Shown here: in pieces, positions 1 through 9,182 of the stretch
Position numbering within the stretch: the stretch's first letter is position 1
Layout of the letters: each line of letters opens with the position of its first letter
Origin: Achromobacter aloeverae
GTDB taxonomy: Bacteria; Pseudomonadota; Gammaproteobacteria; Burkholderiales; Burkholderiaceae_B
Length of the DNA: 64,000 bases
NCBI RefSeq assembly: GCF_004121055.1
Contig: NZ_PYAL01000002.1
Span: 372,001-436,000 of the forward strand
Direction of reading: 5' to 3'
The notes under the pieces: model-generated
Told to the model about the DNA's origin: nothing
Database searches by the model: none
The model's input: only the letters and a program-made list of their open reading frames with translations
Made by a program: the position numbers and the translations under genes

Positions 1-93
1 GAGGCGTGGATCCCGCGCCTTGCACCGGTGAGCCCGCAGATGATCATGAGCTTCATCGCGGAGAAGGCGCTGGGCCTGCCGAAGTCGTACTAG
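1..93 (+). CDS. C-terminal end of an unidentified protein (possibly SDR-type)
   Basis: The reading frame is open from base 1 and ends at a TAG at 91-93, giving 30 residues that finish with ALGLPKSY. The gene begins upstream of the window. The tail, with a PRLAPVSPQ stretch followed by a short amphipathic helix, resembles the end of some short-chain dehydrogenases, but 30 residues are too few to assign a family. It converges on the epimerase gene with only 7 bp between the two stop codons. Confidence 0.5.
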   Translation, partial: EAWIPRLAPVSPQMIMSFIAEKALGLPKSY

Positions 94-100
94 CCAGGCC

Positions 101-1000
101 TCACGCTGTCGCCAGGCGCAGGTTGCGCAGGTCGGCCAGCAGCCCGGGGCCGGTCGGGTGCCAGCCGAGGGTGGCCTGCGTCCAGGCGCTGGATGCAGGC
201 AGGTCCATGCCCGCGAACATCGACATCCAGCCGAAGTGCTCCACCGCCGCTTGCGGCGCGATCGACGCCGTGGGCACGCCCAGCACGCGCCCGATGACCT
301 CCGCGATGTCGCGCAAGGGCACGCCTTCCTCGGCGACGGCGTGATAGCGGGCATTGGGCTGCTGGCGTTCGATGGCGAGACGGTAGAGGCGGGCAACGTC
401 CAGTACATGGGCGGCCGCATAGCGGTTCAGGCCTTCGCCGATATACGCGGAAACGCCTTTATCCCGCGCGATGGAAACGGCGTAGGTGAGCAGGCCCTGC
501 CTGGTGGTGTCGTGTACCTGGGGCAGGCGCATGATGGAGACATTGACGCCGTCCTCGGCCAGCGCCGCGCCGGTCAGTTCGGACAGCTTGCGCGGATTCG
601 GATTGCCGGCGTCGAAGACGTCCTCCTTCGCCAGGAGGCCGGGCGCGGGGCTCCCCATGCCGGTGCCGGAGGTGATGACGATGGGGCGGGCCGTGCCGCG
701 CAGCGCGCTACCCAGCGCCTCGATGGCGCGCTTGTCCTTTTCGCAGTTCGCCGCGAAATTCGAGAAGTCATGGTCGAAGGCGCAGTGGATGACGCCGTCG
801 GCCTGCCCGGCGCCGCGGCGCAGGCTGTCCAGGTCCTCCAGGTCGCCGCGGTGCGGCTGGGCGCCGGCGGCTTCGAGCGCCTGCGCGCCGGTGTCGGATC
901 GCGTCAGCCCCAATACTTCATGACCATGGTCGATGAGTTCCTTGACGACGGCGGTCCCGATGAAACCCGTGGCGCCGGTAACGAAGACACGCATGTTCAA
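101..1000 (-). CDS. SDR-family NAD(P)-dependent epimerase/oxidoreductase
   Basis: A 299-residue protein of the extended or atypical short-chain dehydrogenase group. The N-terminus MRVFVTGATGFIG is the Rossmann beta-alpha-beta with the TGxxGxxG dinucleotide motif, so the cofactor is NAD(P). A second typical strand (ADGVIHCAF) follows near residue 70. The usual YxxxK is not obvious, which fits atypical NmrA-like members that act as oxidoreductases or redox sensors, so no substrate can be named. A second Met two codons in is an equally good start. The gene stands alone, with a 297-bp gap to the divergent MgtC-like gene. A small inverted repeat in that gap (1087-1098) could be its operator. Confidence 0.8.
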   Translation of the reverse strand: MNMRVFVTGATGFIGTAVVKELIDHGHEVLGLTRSDTGAQALEAAGAQPHRGDLEDLDSLRRGAGQADGVIHCAFDHDFSNFAANCEKDKRAIEALGSALRGTARPIVITSGTGMGSPAPGLLAKEDVFDAGNPNPRKLSELTGAALAEDGVNVSIMRLPQVHDTTRQGLLTYAVSIARDKGVSAYIGEGLNRYAAAHVLDVARLYRLAIERQQPNARYHAVAEEGVPLRDIAEVIGRVLGVPTASIAPQAAVEHFGWMSMFAGMDLPASSAWTQATLGWHPTGPGLLADLRNLRLATA

Positions 1001-1086
1001 TTCTCCTGGTTGCGATGCGGATGGCGTTATGCGTTATGGAGGAAGCTACTTTGGACGCAGCCGCGGGCGGAGAAAAGTAGTGACGT

Positions 1087-1098
1087 TATACAGGTATA
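1087..1098. promoter_or_regulatory. Candidate operator upstream of the SDR epimerase
   Basis: TATAC and GTATA form a perfect 5-bp inverted repeat with a 2-nt spacer, in the gap between two divergent genes, 87 bp before the epimerase start. The rest of the 1001-1297 gap shows no gene and no riboswitch that I recognise. Short palindromes occur by chance, so this is only a candidate. Confidence 0.25.
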
Positions 1099-1297
1099 GG
1101 CACTAACAGGATGACAGGCACGGAGTGATGAGCCCGGGGGCCTGGGCCGGAGCAGGGCGCGGCCACGCGGCTCGCCCGGTCGCCTCTGCCGCCATCGGCC
1201 GCCGTGGTGCCGGTACGGTGGGTGTTGCCTGCGGAACGAAGATTGCTGGTGGTCCGGGGCCGGAATCGCCCCGCGCATCCTCGGAAGGTCATTCGCC

Positions 1298-2011
1298 ATG
1301 AACATGCCCCTGAATCCCACGTGGCCCGACATTGCCCTGCGTCTGGTGCTGACCCTGCTGGCGGGCGCGGTAATCGGTTTCAACCGCGAGGCGCGCGGCC
1401 ACGCCGCCGGCCTGCGCACCACCATGCTGGTCTGCCTGGCGGCCAGCATCGCCATGGTGCAAGCCAATGTCTTGCTGACCTTGTCCGGCAAGACGCAGTC
1501 TTCCTTCGCCGACATGGACCTGATGCGCCTGCCGCTGGGGATACTCACCGGCGTCGGATTCATAGGCGGCGGCGCCATACTCAGGAAGGGCGACCTGGTC
1601 ACCGGCGTCACCACCGCCGCCACGCTGTGGATGGTGACCGTCATCGGCTTGTGCATGGGCGGCGGCCAGCTGGGCCTGGGCGTGTGCGCGACGGTGCTGG
1701 CGGTGCTGACCTTGTGGCTGCTGAAGCGGGTCGACCTGGCCATCCCGCACGAGCGCTGGGCGCGCGTGACAGTCATCGCGAGCGCGGACGAGGATATCCT
1801 GCCGCAATTCCGCCGGCTGGTGGCGCAACGGCACGGGCAGGCCTATTTCGACTGCCAAAGACAGATATCGGGCACGACGAACGTCGAGTATGACTTCCGT
1901 ATCTGCTGGCGCCAACGGCGGCGCCAGGATGTGTCCGTCGACTGGCTGAAGCTGGTCCGGTCGCACTACAACGTCAAGACGTTCGACCTGACCAGCGACG
2001 AGCCGGCCTAG
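1298..2011 (+). CDS. MgtC/SapB family membrane protein
   Basis: A 237-residue protein. Its first 145 residues form a cluster of hydrophobic segments with the MgtC signature pieces: GAVIGFNREARG near residue 25, GLRTTMLV, then GVGFIGGGAILR and GVTTAATLWM. The remaining ~90 residues form a soluble ACT-like tail (VIASADEDILPQFRRL onward). MgtC proteins act in the inner membrane and are linked to growth at low magnesium and to modulation of the F-type ATP synthase. This copy has the full-length layout with the C-terminal domain. No leader resembling a magnesium riboswitch is visible upstream, so its regulation is unknown. It stands alone between the divergent epimerase and the convergent dehydrogenase. 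Confidence 0.88.
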   Translation: MNMPLNPTWPDIALRLVLTLLAGAVIGFNREARGHAAGLRTTMLVCLAASIAMVQANVLLTLSGKTQSSFADMDLMRLPLGILTGVGFIGGGAILRKGDLVTGVTTAATLWMVTVIGLCMGGGQLGLGVCATVLAVLTLWLLKRVDLAIPHERWARVTVIASADEDILPQFRRLVAQRHGQAYFDCQRQISGTTNVEYDFRICWRQRRRQDVSVDWLKLVRSHYNVKTFDLTSDEPA

Positions 2012-2054
2012 GGGCCCGGCCCTGCCTTTTGCCGTGCCCCGTCGGCCCTGGGGA

Positions 2055-2942
2055 TCAGGCGCTGCCCGCGTCCGTGCGTCGTTCCAGGGCGCGCAATACG
2101 GCGACCATGTCGTCCTGCCCCAGGCCCATGTCCTCGGTTTCCCGGTAAAGATCATGGCAGACGTCCAGCAGGGGCGACGCGATGCGGATGCCGCGCGCGG
2201 CCTCCGCCACCAGGCGGCTGTTCTTCAGCACGTCGGTGATGGCGGCCTGCACGGAGTAGTCCTGCCTGGTGAGCTTGTCCAGCTTGACGCGGGAAACGTC
2301 GCTGGCCATGGGGCCCGCATTGAGCACGGCGGCGAATGTCGCCAGGTCTATGCCGTGACGTTGGGCGAAATGGGTGGCTTCGGTCAGGCCGGTGACCATG
2401 GTGATCAGGAAGAGGTTGACCGCCAGCTTCATCGTCAAGGCCGCCGGCACCGCGCCGCAGACGAAGCTGTCGCGGTAGAGCGGCTTGACCAGTTCGCGCA
2501 CGGCGGCGGTGTCGTCCGCGTCGCCGGCCAGCATGACGACCAGCTGTCCCGCCTCGGCGGGCTTGCGCGATCCGGACACCGGCGCTTCGACGTAGCGCCC
2601 GCCGGCCGCCTGTATTTCCGCGCCCAGCTCGCGCGAATAGCCGGCCGATGTGGTGCCCATGTTGACGATCACATGGTCCCGCGCGCGGACGCTGAAATCC
2701 GCCGTACCGCGCGCCAGGACCGCGTCGATGGCGACGTCGTTGGCCAGCATGAGGATGACCGTGCGGCACCGCGCGTAGACCTCCTCGGGGGTCTGCGCGA
2801 CCTGCGCTCCGGTCGCGCGCAAGGCGTCGTAGTTGCCGCTGGAACGACTCCAGACCAGCAGGGGCGTGCCCGCGCGGGCAAGATTGAGGGCCATGGGCGT
2901 GCCCATGACGCCCAAGCCTATGAATCCAATGCGTGTCTCCAT
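2055..2942 (-). CDS. NAD(P)-dependent beta-hydroxyacid dehydrogenase (3-hydroxyisobutyrate dehydrogenase-like)
   Basis: A 295-residue protein starting [14 protein letters not shown], the GxGxMG Rossmann motif of the beta-hydroxyacid dehydrogenase family (3-hydroxyisobutyrate dehydrogenase, tartronate semialdehyde reductase, related imine reductases). The substrate-binding APVSGS and the catalytic-lysine helix ([11 protein letters not shown]) are present. The usual APVSGG reads APVSGS, so the substrate may differ from the classical enzymes. An open frame continues far upstream, but this ATG follows a purine-rich GAGAGAAAG ribosome site and family homology starts here. It lies 143 bp downstream of the pyridoxal reductase gene on the same strand and may be co-transcribed, although a strong stem-loop (3041-3067) sits between them. 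Confidence 0.87.
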   Translation of the reverse strand: METRIGFIGLGVMGTPMALNLARAGTPLLVWSRSSGNYDALRATGAQVAQTPEEVYARCRTVILMLANDVAIDAVLARGTADFSVRARDHVIVNMGTTSAGYSRELGAEIQAAGGRYVEAPVSGSRKPAEAGQLVVMLAGDADDTAAVRELVKPLYRDSFVCGAVPAALTMKLAVNLFLITMVTGLTEATHFAQRHGIDLATFAAVLNAGPMASDVSRVKLDKLTRQDYSVQAAITDVLKNSRLVAEAARGIRIASPLLDVCHDLYRETEDMGLGQDDMVAVLRALERRTDAGSA

Positions 2943-3040
2943 TTTCTTTCTCTCTCGGGTAGGTGGTAATGGGTTGCAATGCCGCCTTTGACGCCAAGCC
3001 GTCGTGCCAGGGTGTCCCGGCATGGACGCACCGTTGGCGT

Positions 3041-3067
3041 GCCCCGGGCGCGTGTCGAGTCCGGGGC
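3041..3067 (-). terminator. GC-rich stem-loop between pdxI-like and dehydrogenase genes
   Basis: GCCCCGG and CCGGGGC form perfect 7-bp arms around a 13-nt loop in the gap between two minus-strand genes. There is no T-tract after it on the minus strand, so it is not a canonical intrinsic terminator. It may attenuate or stabilise the message. Confidence 0.35.
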
Positions 3068-3085
3068 CCCGTGAGATTAAACCGT

Positions 3086-3964
3086 TTATTTCTCCCTGTC
3101 TTGGCCGATTCCCTCCAGCGCCGCCATCGCATCGTCCGGCAGGACGATATCGCCGCTGGCAAGGTTCTCGCGCAGGTGCGCGAGGGACGACGTGCCCGGT
3201 ATCAGCAGGATGTTGGGCGAACGCCGCAGCAGCCACGCCAGGGCGACCTGCATGGGCGTGGCGTCCAGCCGCCGGGCCACGTCGGACAGGATGTTCGATT
3301 GCAGCGGGCTGAAACCGCCCAGGGGGAAGAACGGCACGTAGGCGATGCCGTCGCGGGCCAGGTCCTCGATCAGGGCGTCGTCGCCGCGATGCGCCAGGTT
3401 GTATTGGTTCTGTACGCAGACGATGTCGCAGATGCCGCGTCCCTGCGCGATCTGCTTCGCGGTGGCGTTGCTCAGGCCGATGTGGCGGATCAGGCCTTTT
3501 TGCTGCAATCCGGCGAGGACCGACAAGGGGGCTTCGATCGAGCCCTCGGCCGGCCCATGCACGTCGAACATCAGGCGCAAGTTGACCACGTCCAGCACGT
3601 CCACGCCCAGGTTGCGCAGGTTGTCGTGCACCGCGTCGGTCAGCGCTTCCGGCGAGAACGCCGGCTGCCATGAGGCGTCGTCGCCGCGGCGGGCGCCCAC
3701 CTTGGTGACGATGCGCAGGTGGGCGGGATAGGGCGCCAGGGCCTCGCGTATCAGCTGGTTGGTGATATGCGGGCCGTAGAAATCGCTGGTGTCGATGTGG
3801 TCGACACCCGCGTCGACGGCGGCGCGCAGGACCGCCAGCGCGGCCGCCTTGTCCTTGGGCGGACCAAAGACGCCGGGGCCGGCGAGTTGCATGGCGCCGT
3901 AGCCGAGGCGGCCCACCTCGCGGCCGGCCAGCGGAAAGCGGCGGGGGTAGTCGTTGCTGGACAT
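3086..3964 (-). CDS. pdxI: Pyridoxal reductase PdxI (YdbC-type aldo/keto reductase)
   Basis: A 292-residue aldo/keto reductase that follows E. coli YdbC/PdxI closely from the first residues: [44 protein letters not shown], and [13 protein letters not shown] near the C-terminus. PdxI reduces pyridoxal to pyridoxine with NADPH in vitamin B6 salvage. The catalytic Asp, Tyr and Lys are present ([15 protein letters not shown]). The usual catalytic His strand reads VVNLR, as I recall it does in E. coli PdxI. The start follows a clear AAGGAG, and the open frame upstream of it is not coding. It is divergent from a LysR gene with a 26-bp palindrome between them, so that LysR is the probable regulator. 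Confidence 0.88.
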   Translation of the reverse strand: MSSNDYPRRFPLAGREVGRLGYGAMQLAGPGVFGPPKDKAAALAVLRAAVDAGVDHIDTSDFYGPHITNQLIREALAPYPAHLRIVTKVGARRGDDASWQPAFSPEALTDAVHDNLRNLGVDVLDVVNLRLMFDVHGPAEGSIEAPLSVLAGLQQKGLIRHIGLSNATAKQIAQGRGICDIVCVQNQYNLAHRGDDALIEDLARDGIAYVPFFPLGGFSPLQSNILSDVARRLDATPMQVALAWLLRRSPNILLIPGTSSLAHLRENLASGDIVLPDDAMAALEGIGQDREK

Positions 3965-4057
3965 GGGAATCTCCTTGGAGGTAAGGCGGGGAGGGGAGGC
4001 GCCGGGGGGCACGCCGACATGCGAACAAGATAAACACTCTGGCGGTCGTTGATAATC

Positions 4058-4083
4058 CCGTACAATCCGTACGGGCTGTACGG
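4058..4083. promoter_or_regulatory. 26-bp palindromic operator between pdxI-like gene and LysR
   Basis: The 26 bp are self-complementary at 22 positions, with outer arms CCGTACA/TGTACGG and a central CCGTACGG. The two mismatched positions on each side are symmetric. The site ends 11 bp before the LysR start and lies 94 bp from the pdxI-like start, the usual place for a LysR autoregulatory and activation site. Confidence 0.7.
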
Positions 4084-4094
4084 ATATCAGGACA

Positions 4095-5003
4095 ATGAGA
4101 GCCGACCTGAATGATCTCAGCGCGTTCGCCGCGGTGGCGCGGGCGGGCGGTTTCCGCGACGCCGCGCGCGCGCACGACACCAGCGCTTCCCGCTTGAGCG
4201 ATGCGATACGCCGCCTGGAGGCAGGACTAGGGGTAAGGCTGTTGCATCGGACCACCCGCAGCGTGTCGTTGACCGAAGCCGGCCGCGGCTTGCTGGCGCG
4301 GCTGGAGCCGGCCCTGGGCGAGATGCAGTCCGCGCTGGACGCGGTCGGCGGTTTTCGTGACCGGCCGGCGGGGACGCTGCGGCTTAACGTGCCGGTCAGC
4401 GTGGCGCGGCTGGTCTTGCCCGCCATCGTTTCGCCTTTCCTGGCCGCGTATCCGGATATCCGGCTCGACGTGGTGGCCGAGGAGAATTTCGTCGATATCC
4501 TGGCGCAAGGATGCGATGCCGGCATCCGCTACGGCGAGCGGCTGGAACAGGACATGATCGCCGTGCCGATCGGGCCGCGGGTGCAGCGCATGGCCGCGGC
4601 GGCCGCGCCCGCCTATCTTGCCCGGCATGGACGCCCGGCGCATCCGCGCGATCTGATGGACCATGCCTGCCTGCGCGGGCGCTTTCCCAGCGGCAATATG
4701 GCGCCGTGGGAATTCGAGCGGGCCGGGGAAACCGTGCGCATCGATGGGAGCGGCCCGCTGGTGGTGCTGATCGGCGGTGGCATCGACCTCGCCGTCGATG
4801 CCGCCATCGGCGGCAGCGGCATCATCTATCTGTTCGAACAGTGGTTGCGGCCGCACCTGGACAGCGGCGCGCTGGCGCCCGTCCTCGAACCCTGGTGGCA
4901 GCGCTTTCCCGGGCCTTTCCTTTACTACTCCGGCAGGCGCTTCATGCCGCCGCCCTTGAAGGCGTTCGTCGAGTTCGTGAAGGCGGCGAACGAGGGCGCG
5001 TAG
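4095..5003 (+). CDS. LysR-family transcriptional regulator
   Basis: A 302-residue LTTR. The winged helix-turn-helix covers roughly residues 5-65 ([48 protein letters not shown], shown in part), and the ligand-binding domain runs from about 90 to the end. It belongs to the subgroup that usually controls a neighbouring oxidoreductase. It is divergent from the PdxI-like gene with a strong shared palindrome, so it probably controls that gene and itself. The ligand cannot be read from sequence; a B6 vitamer is a guess from context only. Confidence 0.9.
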   Translation: MRADLNDLSAFAAVARAGGFRDAARAHDTSASRLSDAIRRLEAGLGVRLLHRTTRSVSLTEAGRGLLARLEPALGEMQSALDAVGGFRDRPAGTLRLNVPVSVARLVLPAIVSPFLAAYPDIRLDVVAEENFVDILAQGCDAGIRYGERLEQDMIAVPIGPRVQRMAAAAAPAYLARHGRPAHPRDLMDHACLRGRFPSGNMAPWEFERAGETVRIDGSGPLVVLIGGGIDLAVDAAIGGSGIIYLFEQWLRPHLDSGALAPVLEPWWQRFPGPFLYYSGRRFMPPPLKAFVEFVKAANEGA

Positions 5004-5214
5004 CCGCCCGGGTCGCCGGCCGCGCGCACGCATTAGGCGTCCTTGCGTCTTGGCGCGTAACCGCTGCGTCGTCGCCACGCCGCGACACGGCGCGCGCGCC
5101 AGGGTGACAAGCCTCCAAGACGCCGGCTATCATCCCCTCGCCGCGACACGCGGCCGTGGCAGCGACGGCTGCCGCGATCCGGAACTGGGCTAGCCCAGGG
5201 GAGAGTGGCCGTTG

Positions 5215-6771
5215 ATGTCCCGCATCCGTAGCCTGCTGTCCTCCGCCGTCGCCCCCATCGTGCGGGTGGCGGGCAACCGGCCTTGTGCGGTGGGCATCGC
5301 CGGCACGGTCGTCGCCCTCGCGGCGGCGCTGGTCCCGCTGTCGATGATGTGGCTCATGCGCCATCAGGTCATCGACCACCAGCGCGAGACCTCGGAGAAT
5401 CTCAACGCGATGATCGCGCTGGATCTCGAAAACAATTTCCGCTTCTACGACGTCCAGCTGCAGGACCTGGTCAGCGATGAACAGGCGCTCGCCGCCCATG
5501 GGCAAGCGGTGCTCGCCGACACGGATCGTGCGGGGATATTCAAGAGCCTGCCTCTTGAATCCTACGTGGACACGAAATTCGTGGTCAACGCCATGGGCGT
5601 GATCGTGGCCGCGCAGCAGAAGGGCAAGGACAATATCGGCATGTCGGTGGATGACAGGCGCTACTTCATCGAGCAGAAAAACAAGCCTGACATCGGCCTG
5701 TACATTTCCCATCCTTTCACGACCCGGGCCAAGGAGGGCGGCCATGTGATGGCGCTCAGCCGCCGGATCAACGCCGCGGATGGCTCGTTCGCGGGCATCG
5801 CGTTCTTCGAGGTGCGGCTTGAGTTCTTCCAGCGCCTGTTCGAGCGCATCCAGCTGGACGCGCCGGGCGTGGTGGAGATCCTGTTGGATGACGGCACGAT
5901 GGTCGCCTCCAAGCCGTATTCCGACGTGGTGGTGGGCAGCAGCGTCGCGGCGTCGCCCATCTACAAGCGGCTGGCCGACAAGGGGCGCGGCACGCTCATC
6001 GCGCGGGGCCGCGACGGCATCGAGCGCCTCTACACCTTTCGCCGGGTGGCCGGCCTGCCGTTCTTTGCCGTGGTCGCACCCACCATGGACGACGTGCTCG
6101 AAGACTGGAAGCGGCATTTCCGCCTGGCGGCGGCCGCATCCGTGTTCTGGGGGATCGCGCTGACCGTGGGCGCCTGGCTGCTGGCCTTGGCCCTGCGGCA
6201 AAAGCTGCGCGTGCAGGCGGAGCTGGCCCGGCTTGCCGCGACCGACCCGCTCACCAAGCTGCACAACCGCCGTACCTTCGATGCCCGCTTCGACGCGGAG
6301 TGGAAGCACGCGATGCGCAGGCAGCGTCCGATCTCGGCCCTCTTCATCGATATCGACCGCTTCAAGCTGTACAACGACACATATGGGCATGCCGAGGGCG
6401 ACAAGGTGCTGGCGTCGGTCGCGCAATGCATAGGCGCGACGGTGCGGCGGTCGGTCGATGTGGTGGCCCGCTATGGGGGCGAGGAGTTCGTGGTGCTCTT
6501 GCCCGACACCGAGGAGGCCGGCGCGGCGCGGGTGGCCGAAGAGGTGCGCCGCAACGTGCGCGGCCTGGATATCGAGAACACGGGCTCCCAGATCGGCCGC
6601 GTCACGGTCAGCATCGGTTGCGCGTCCTGCGTGCCGGCGGCGGGAGAGCTCAAGGATGCCTTGCTCGCCGCCGCGGATGCGTTGTTGTACAAGGCCAAGG
6701 CGTCGGGGCGCGACCAGGTCCGGTCGGCCCCGCTAGCGCCGGCCGCCACGGAAGCCGTGGCGCCGCGCTAG
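5215..6771 (+). CDS. Membrane diguanylate cyclase with periplasmic Cache sensor
   Basis: A 518-residue protein: transmembrane helix at about 26-48, periplasmic double-Cache-like sensor at about 50-300, second helix at 304-327, and a GGDEF domain from about 335 to 505. The active-site loop is GGEEF at 421-425, a competent variant, and the inhibitory I-site RxxD (RSVD, 412-415) lies exactly five residues before it. It should therefore make cyclic di-GMP from GTP under product inhibition. The ATG at 5215 follows GGGGAG; a TTG lies one codon upstream. Its last 39 bp overlap the end of the convergent MFS gene, so the two 3' ends are antisense to each other. The sensed ligand is unknown; Cache domains of this type often bind amino or organic acids. 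Confidence 0.93.
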   Translation: MSRIRSLLSSAVAPIVRVAGNRPCAVGIAGTVVALAAALVPLSMMWLMRHQVIDHQRETSENLNAMIALDLENNFRFYDVQLQDLVSDEQALAAHGQAVLADTDRAGIFKSLPLESYVDTKFVVNAMGVIVAAQQKGKDNIGMSVDDRRYFIEQKNKPDIGLYISHPFTTRAKEGGHVMALSRRINAADGSFAGIAFFEVRLEFFQRLFERIQLDAPGVVEILLDDGTMVASKPYSDVVVGSSVAASPIYKRLADKGRGTLIARGRDGIERLYTFRRVAGLPFFAVVAPTMDDVLEDWKRHFRLAAAASVFWGIALTVGAWLLALALRQKLRVQAELARLAATDPLTKLHNRRTFDARFDAEWKHAMRRQRPISALFIDIDRFKLYNDTYGHAEGDKVLASVAQCIGATVRRSVDVVARYGGEEFVVLLPDTEEAGAARVAEEVRRNVRGLDIENTGSQIGRVTVSIGCASCVPAAGELKDALLAAADALLYKAKASGRDQVRSAPLAPAATEAVAPR

Positions 6772-7992
6772 GAAAGCGGTGCCCCACGCGGCGGCCGCCA
6801 ACGCGACCGGCATCCAGGGCAAGGCCGTCGCGCCGACGGTGGCAAGCAAGGCGCCGCCCAGCACGCCGCTGCCGGCGAAGGCCAGGTTGAAGACGGTCAC
6901 CAACATCGATTGCGCCACGCTTTCGTGTTCGCCGGCGGCGTCGCCCAAGGCGGTCTGCAACAATGTCGGCGCGCCGCTGAAGCTCAGGCCCCAAAGCGCC
7001 GCGCCGGCTGCGATCACCGGCCAGGATGTTCCCCACGCGCCATAGGCCGCCGCAATGCCGGCAAAGAGACCCAGCGAGGCCAGGACCAGGCCGCGCAGGT
7101 GGCGGTCCACCAGCCAGCCGACCAGCCACAGGCCCGCCAGCGTGCAAAGTCCGAACGTGGACAATACCGCGCCCAGGCGATCCGCCTGGCCCGCCGCGGC
7201 CAGGAAGGGCGCGATGTAGGTGTAGAGGGTGTAGTGCGCCAGCACCCAGAGCAGGACCACGGCCAGGACGGGACGTACGCCGGGCAGCGCCAGCACCTGG
7301 CCCAGGCGCGGGCGAGGCGCTTGCGAGGCGCTTGCGGGGCGGGACTGTCGGCCGGCATCCACGGTATCCACGGCATCAGGGACCGCGGCCAGCAGCCATA
7401 CGGCGAGCAGCAAGGCCAGGCCCGACAGGCCGCCGAAGACCCAGCGCCAGCCGACCAACTGGCCCAGCCACGCCGCCAGCGGCACGCCCAGCGCCAGGGC
7501 CAGCGGCAGGCCCAGCATGGCGACCGCGAGGGCGCGACCCTGTTGCGCGGGCGGCGCGAGCCGGCGCGCATACGGGGCTATTACGCTCCAGGCCAGGCCT
7601 GCCGCCGCACCCACCACCAGCCGGGCAGCCAGCGTCAGCAGGAAATGCGTCGATAGGGCCGTGATGGCGTTGCACAGGAAGAAACCTCCCAGCGCCAGCA
7701 CCAGGACGCGGCGGCGTGGCCAATGGCGCAGGCCGGTGGCCAGCGGCACGGCGCCCAGGCCCGCGCCCAGGGCGCACAGGGTGACCAGTTGTCCGGCCCA
7801 GGCTTCGGACACCCCCAGGCCGGCGGCCAGTTGCGGCAGCAGCCCGGCCGGCACGGTTTCGTTGGCGGTGGTGGCAAAGCTGGCGAGCATGAGCGCGAAC
7901 AGGCCCGCCCAGTTCGGCGAGCTTGCGGTGGACAGGGACAGGCGGGGGCAGGACGCGGCAGCGGCCGCGCCGGAAGGCGTGTTGGAAGGCAT
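6733..7992 (-). CDS. MFS transporter, drug/metabolite exporter type (DHA1)
   Basis: A 419-residue major facilitator with twelve hydrophobic segments and a proline/alanine-rich cytoplasmic N-terminus of ~25 residues. Helix 1 reads ANETVPAGLLPQL, typical of the DHA1 exporters (YdhP, AraJ and NepI relatives). The conserved loop 2/3 GxLaDrxGrr is only weakly kept as ATGLRHWPRRR. It is divergent from the LysR gene, 113 bp away, which probably regulates it. The stop codon lies inside the 3' end of the cyclase gene on the opposite strand. Confidence 0.88.
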   Translation of the reverse strand: MPSNTPSGAAAAASCPRLSLSTASSPNWAGLFALMLASFATTANETVPAGLLPQLAAGLGVSEAWAGQLVTLCALGAGLGAVPLATGLRHWPRRRVLVLALGGFFLCNAITALSTHFLLTLAARLVVGAAAGLAWSVIAPYARRLAPPAQQGRALAVAMLGLPLALALGVPLAAWLGQLVGWRWVFGGLSGLALLLAVWLLAAVPDAVDTVDAGRQSRPASASQAPRPRLGQVLALPGVRPVLAVVLLWVLAHYTLYTYIAPFLAAAGQADRLGAVLSTFGLCTLAGLWLVGWLVDRHLRGLVLASLGLFAGIAAAYGAWGTSWPVIAAGAALWGLSFSGAPTLLQTALGDAAGEHESVAQSMLVTVFNLAFAGSGVLGGALLATVGATALPWMPVALAAAAWGTAFLARRHGFRGGRR

Positions 7993-8105
7993 GGGGGATG
8001 TCTACGGAGCGTCCCCAGGCGGGGACAACGGGCGCTAGTATGGTCGGCACCGTTATATTTGATAATTGGTCCTGGATTTGACTGACTTTCAATAAGAGCT
8101 GAAGA

Positions 8106-9041
8106 ATGGCGACCGACAGGTTGGGTGACATGCGGCTGTTCGCGCACGCGGCGGCCCTGGGTAATCTCTCGGCGGCGGGGCGCAAGCTGGGCATGTCGCC
8201 CGCCGCCGCAAGCGCGCGCCTGGGCAAGCTGGAAGCGGCGTTGAGTGCGCGCCTGTTCGTCCGTACGACCCGGCAGCTGCGGCTGACCGATGAGGGGCGC
8301 GTGTACCTGGCGCACTGCCAGGCGGCCCTGCAGGCGATCGACGATGGCGAGGCGGCATTGCAGGCAGGCGCCACGGCGATACGGGGCAAGATACGGGTGT
8401 CGGCGTCGACGGACTTCGGCCTGCATAGCCTGTCTCCCTGGCTGGACGACTTCACCGCGCGCCATCCCGACGTGCGCCTGGCGATGACGTTGACGGATAC
8501 GCTCAGCAACCTGGTCCAGGACGAGGTCGACCTGGCCATACGCTTTGCCGAACCCGACGAAGGGACCCTCGTCGCGCGCCGGCTGGGCCCGATGTGCCGC
8601 GTGCTGTGCGCCTCGCCCGAATACCTGCGCCAGCATGGCGAGCCGCTCACGCCCGCCATGCTGGACCGGCACCGTTTCATCGTGCTGGTGACGGCATCGG
8701 GGCCGCTCAACGAGTTCCACTTCCGCAAGGATGGCGCGCGCTGGCACTTCACCGTGCCGATGGCCGAGGCGTGGGAGACCAACGACGGTGCGCTGGCGCG
8801 CCGGTGGGCGCTGGAGGGACGCGGCATCGTGCGCAAGACGATGTGGGACGCCGCCGCGGAGGTGCGCGCCGGCCGCTTGAAAATCGTGTTGCCGGACTAC
8901 ATCTGGCCCGAGCCCGGCGTGTACGCGGTGTGGCATCGCACGCGCTACATGGCGCCCCGCGTGCGCGCCTTGCTGGATTTCCTCATCGACCGCTTCGCGC
9001 GCGAGACGGAGAACCTGCCGAAGGCCGTGACGGGGCCTTGA
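8106..9041 (+). CDS. LysR-family transcriptional regulator
   Basis: A 311-residue LTTR with HTH near residues 6-65 (LGNLSAAGRKLGMSPAAASA) and a CrgA/DmlR-like substrate domain (LARRLGPMCRVLCASPEYL). It is divergent from the MFS exporter and 141 bp upstream of a second YdhP-like MFS on its own strand, so it may control one or both. The 113-bp promoter gap is AT-rich near TTATATTTGATAATT, unlike the surrounding DNA, and probably holds the binding site, although no perfect palindrome is visible there. Confidence 0.9.
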   Translation: MATDRLGDMRLFAHAAALGNLSAAGRKLGMSPAAASARLGKLEAALSARLFVRTTRQLRLTDEGRVYLAHCQAALQAIDDGEAALQAGATAIRGKIRVSASTDFGLHSLSPWLDDFTARHPDVRLAMTLTDTLSNLVQDEVDLAIRFAEPDEGTLVARRLGPMCRVLCASPEYLRQHGEPLTPAMLDRHRFIVLVTASGPLNEFHFRKDGARWHFTVPMAEAWETNDGALARRWALEGRGIVRKTMWDAAAEVRAGRLKIVLPDYIWPEPGVYAVWHRTRYMAPRVRALLDFLIDRFARETENLPKAVTGP

Positions 9042-9182
9042 CCGTGTCCTGCCGTGCTTCGGTTCGAGCCTGAGGGTCATCTTCAGCGGTTACCATAGCG
9101 GCATGTCCCTGCCGCATGCATCCCTTGCGGGCGCCCGGCAGGCGCCGATGTTCCTCCCCCGTTGTTCTCGATTCACATCCCT

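Noticed and set aside
1001-1297. A possible magnesium riboswitch upstream of the MgtC-like gene
   Set aside because: I could not trace a conserved M-box core or a terminator; the sequence near the start is only GC-rich.
3965-4525. An upstream extension of the pyridoxal reductase frame to 479 residues
   Set aside because: It runs through the palindromic operator and the opposite LysR gene. Homology to PdxI starts at the ATG behind AAGGAG.
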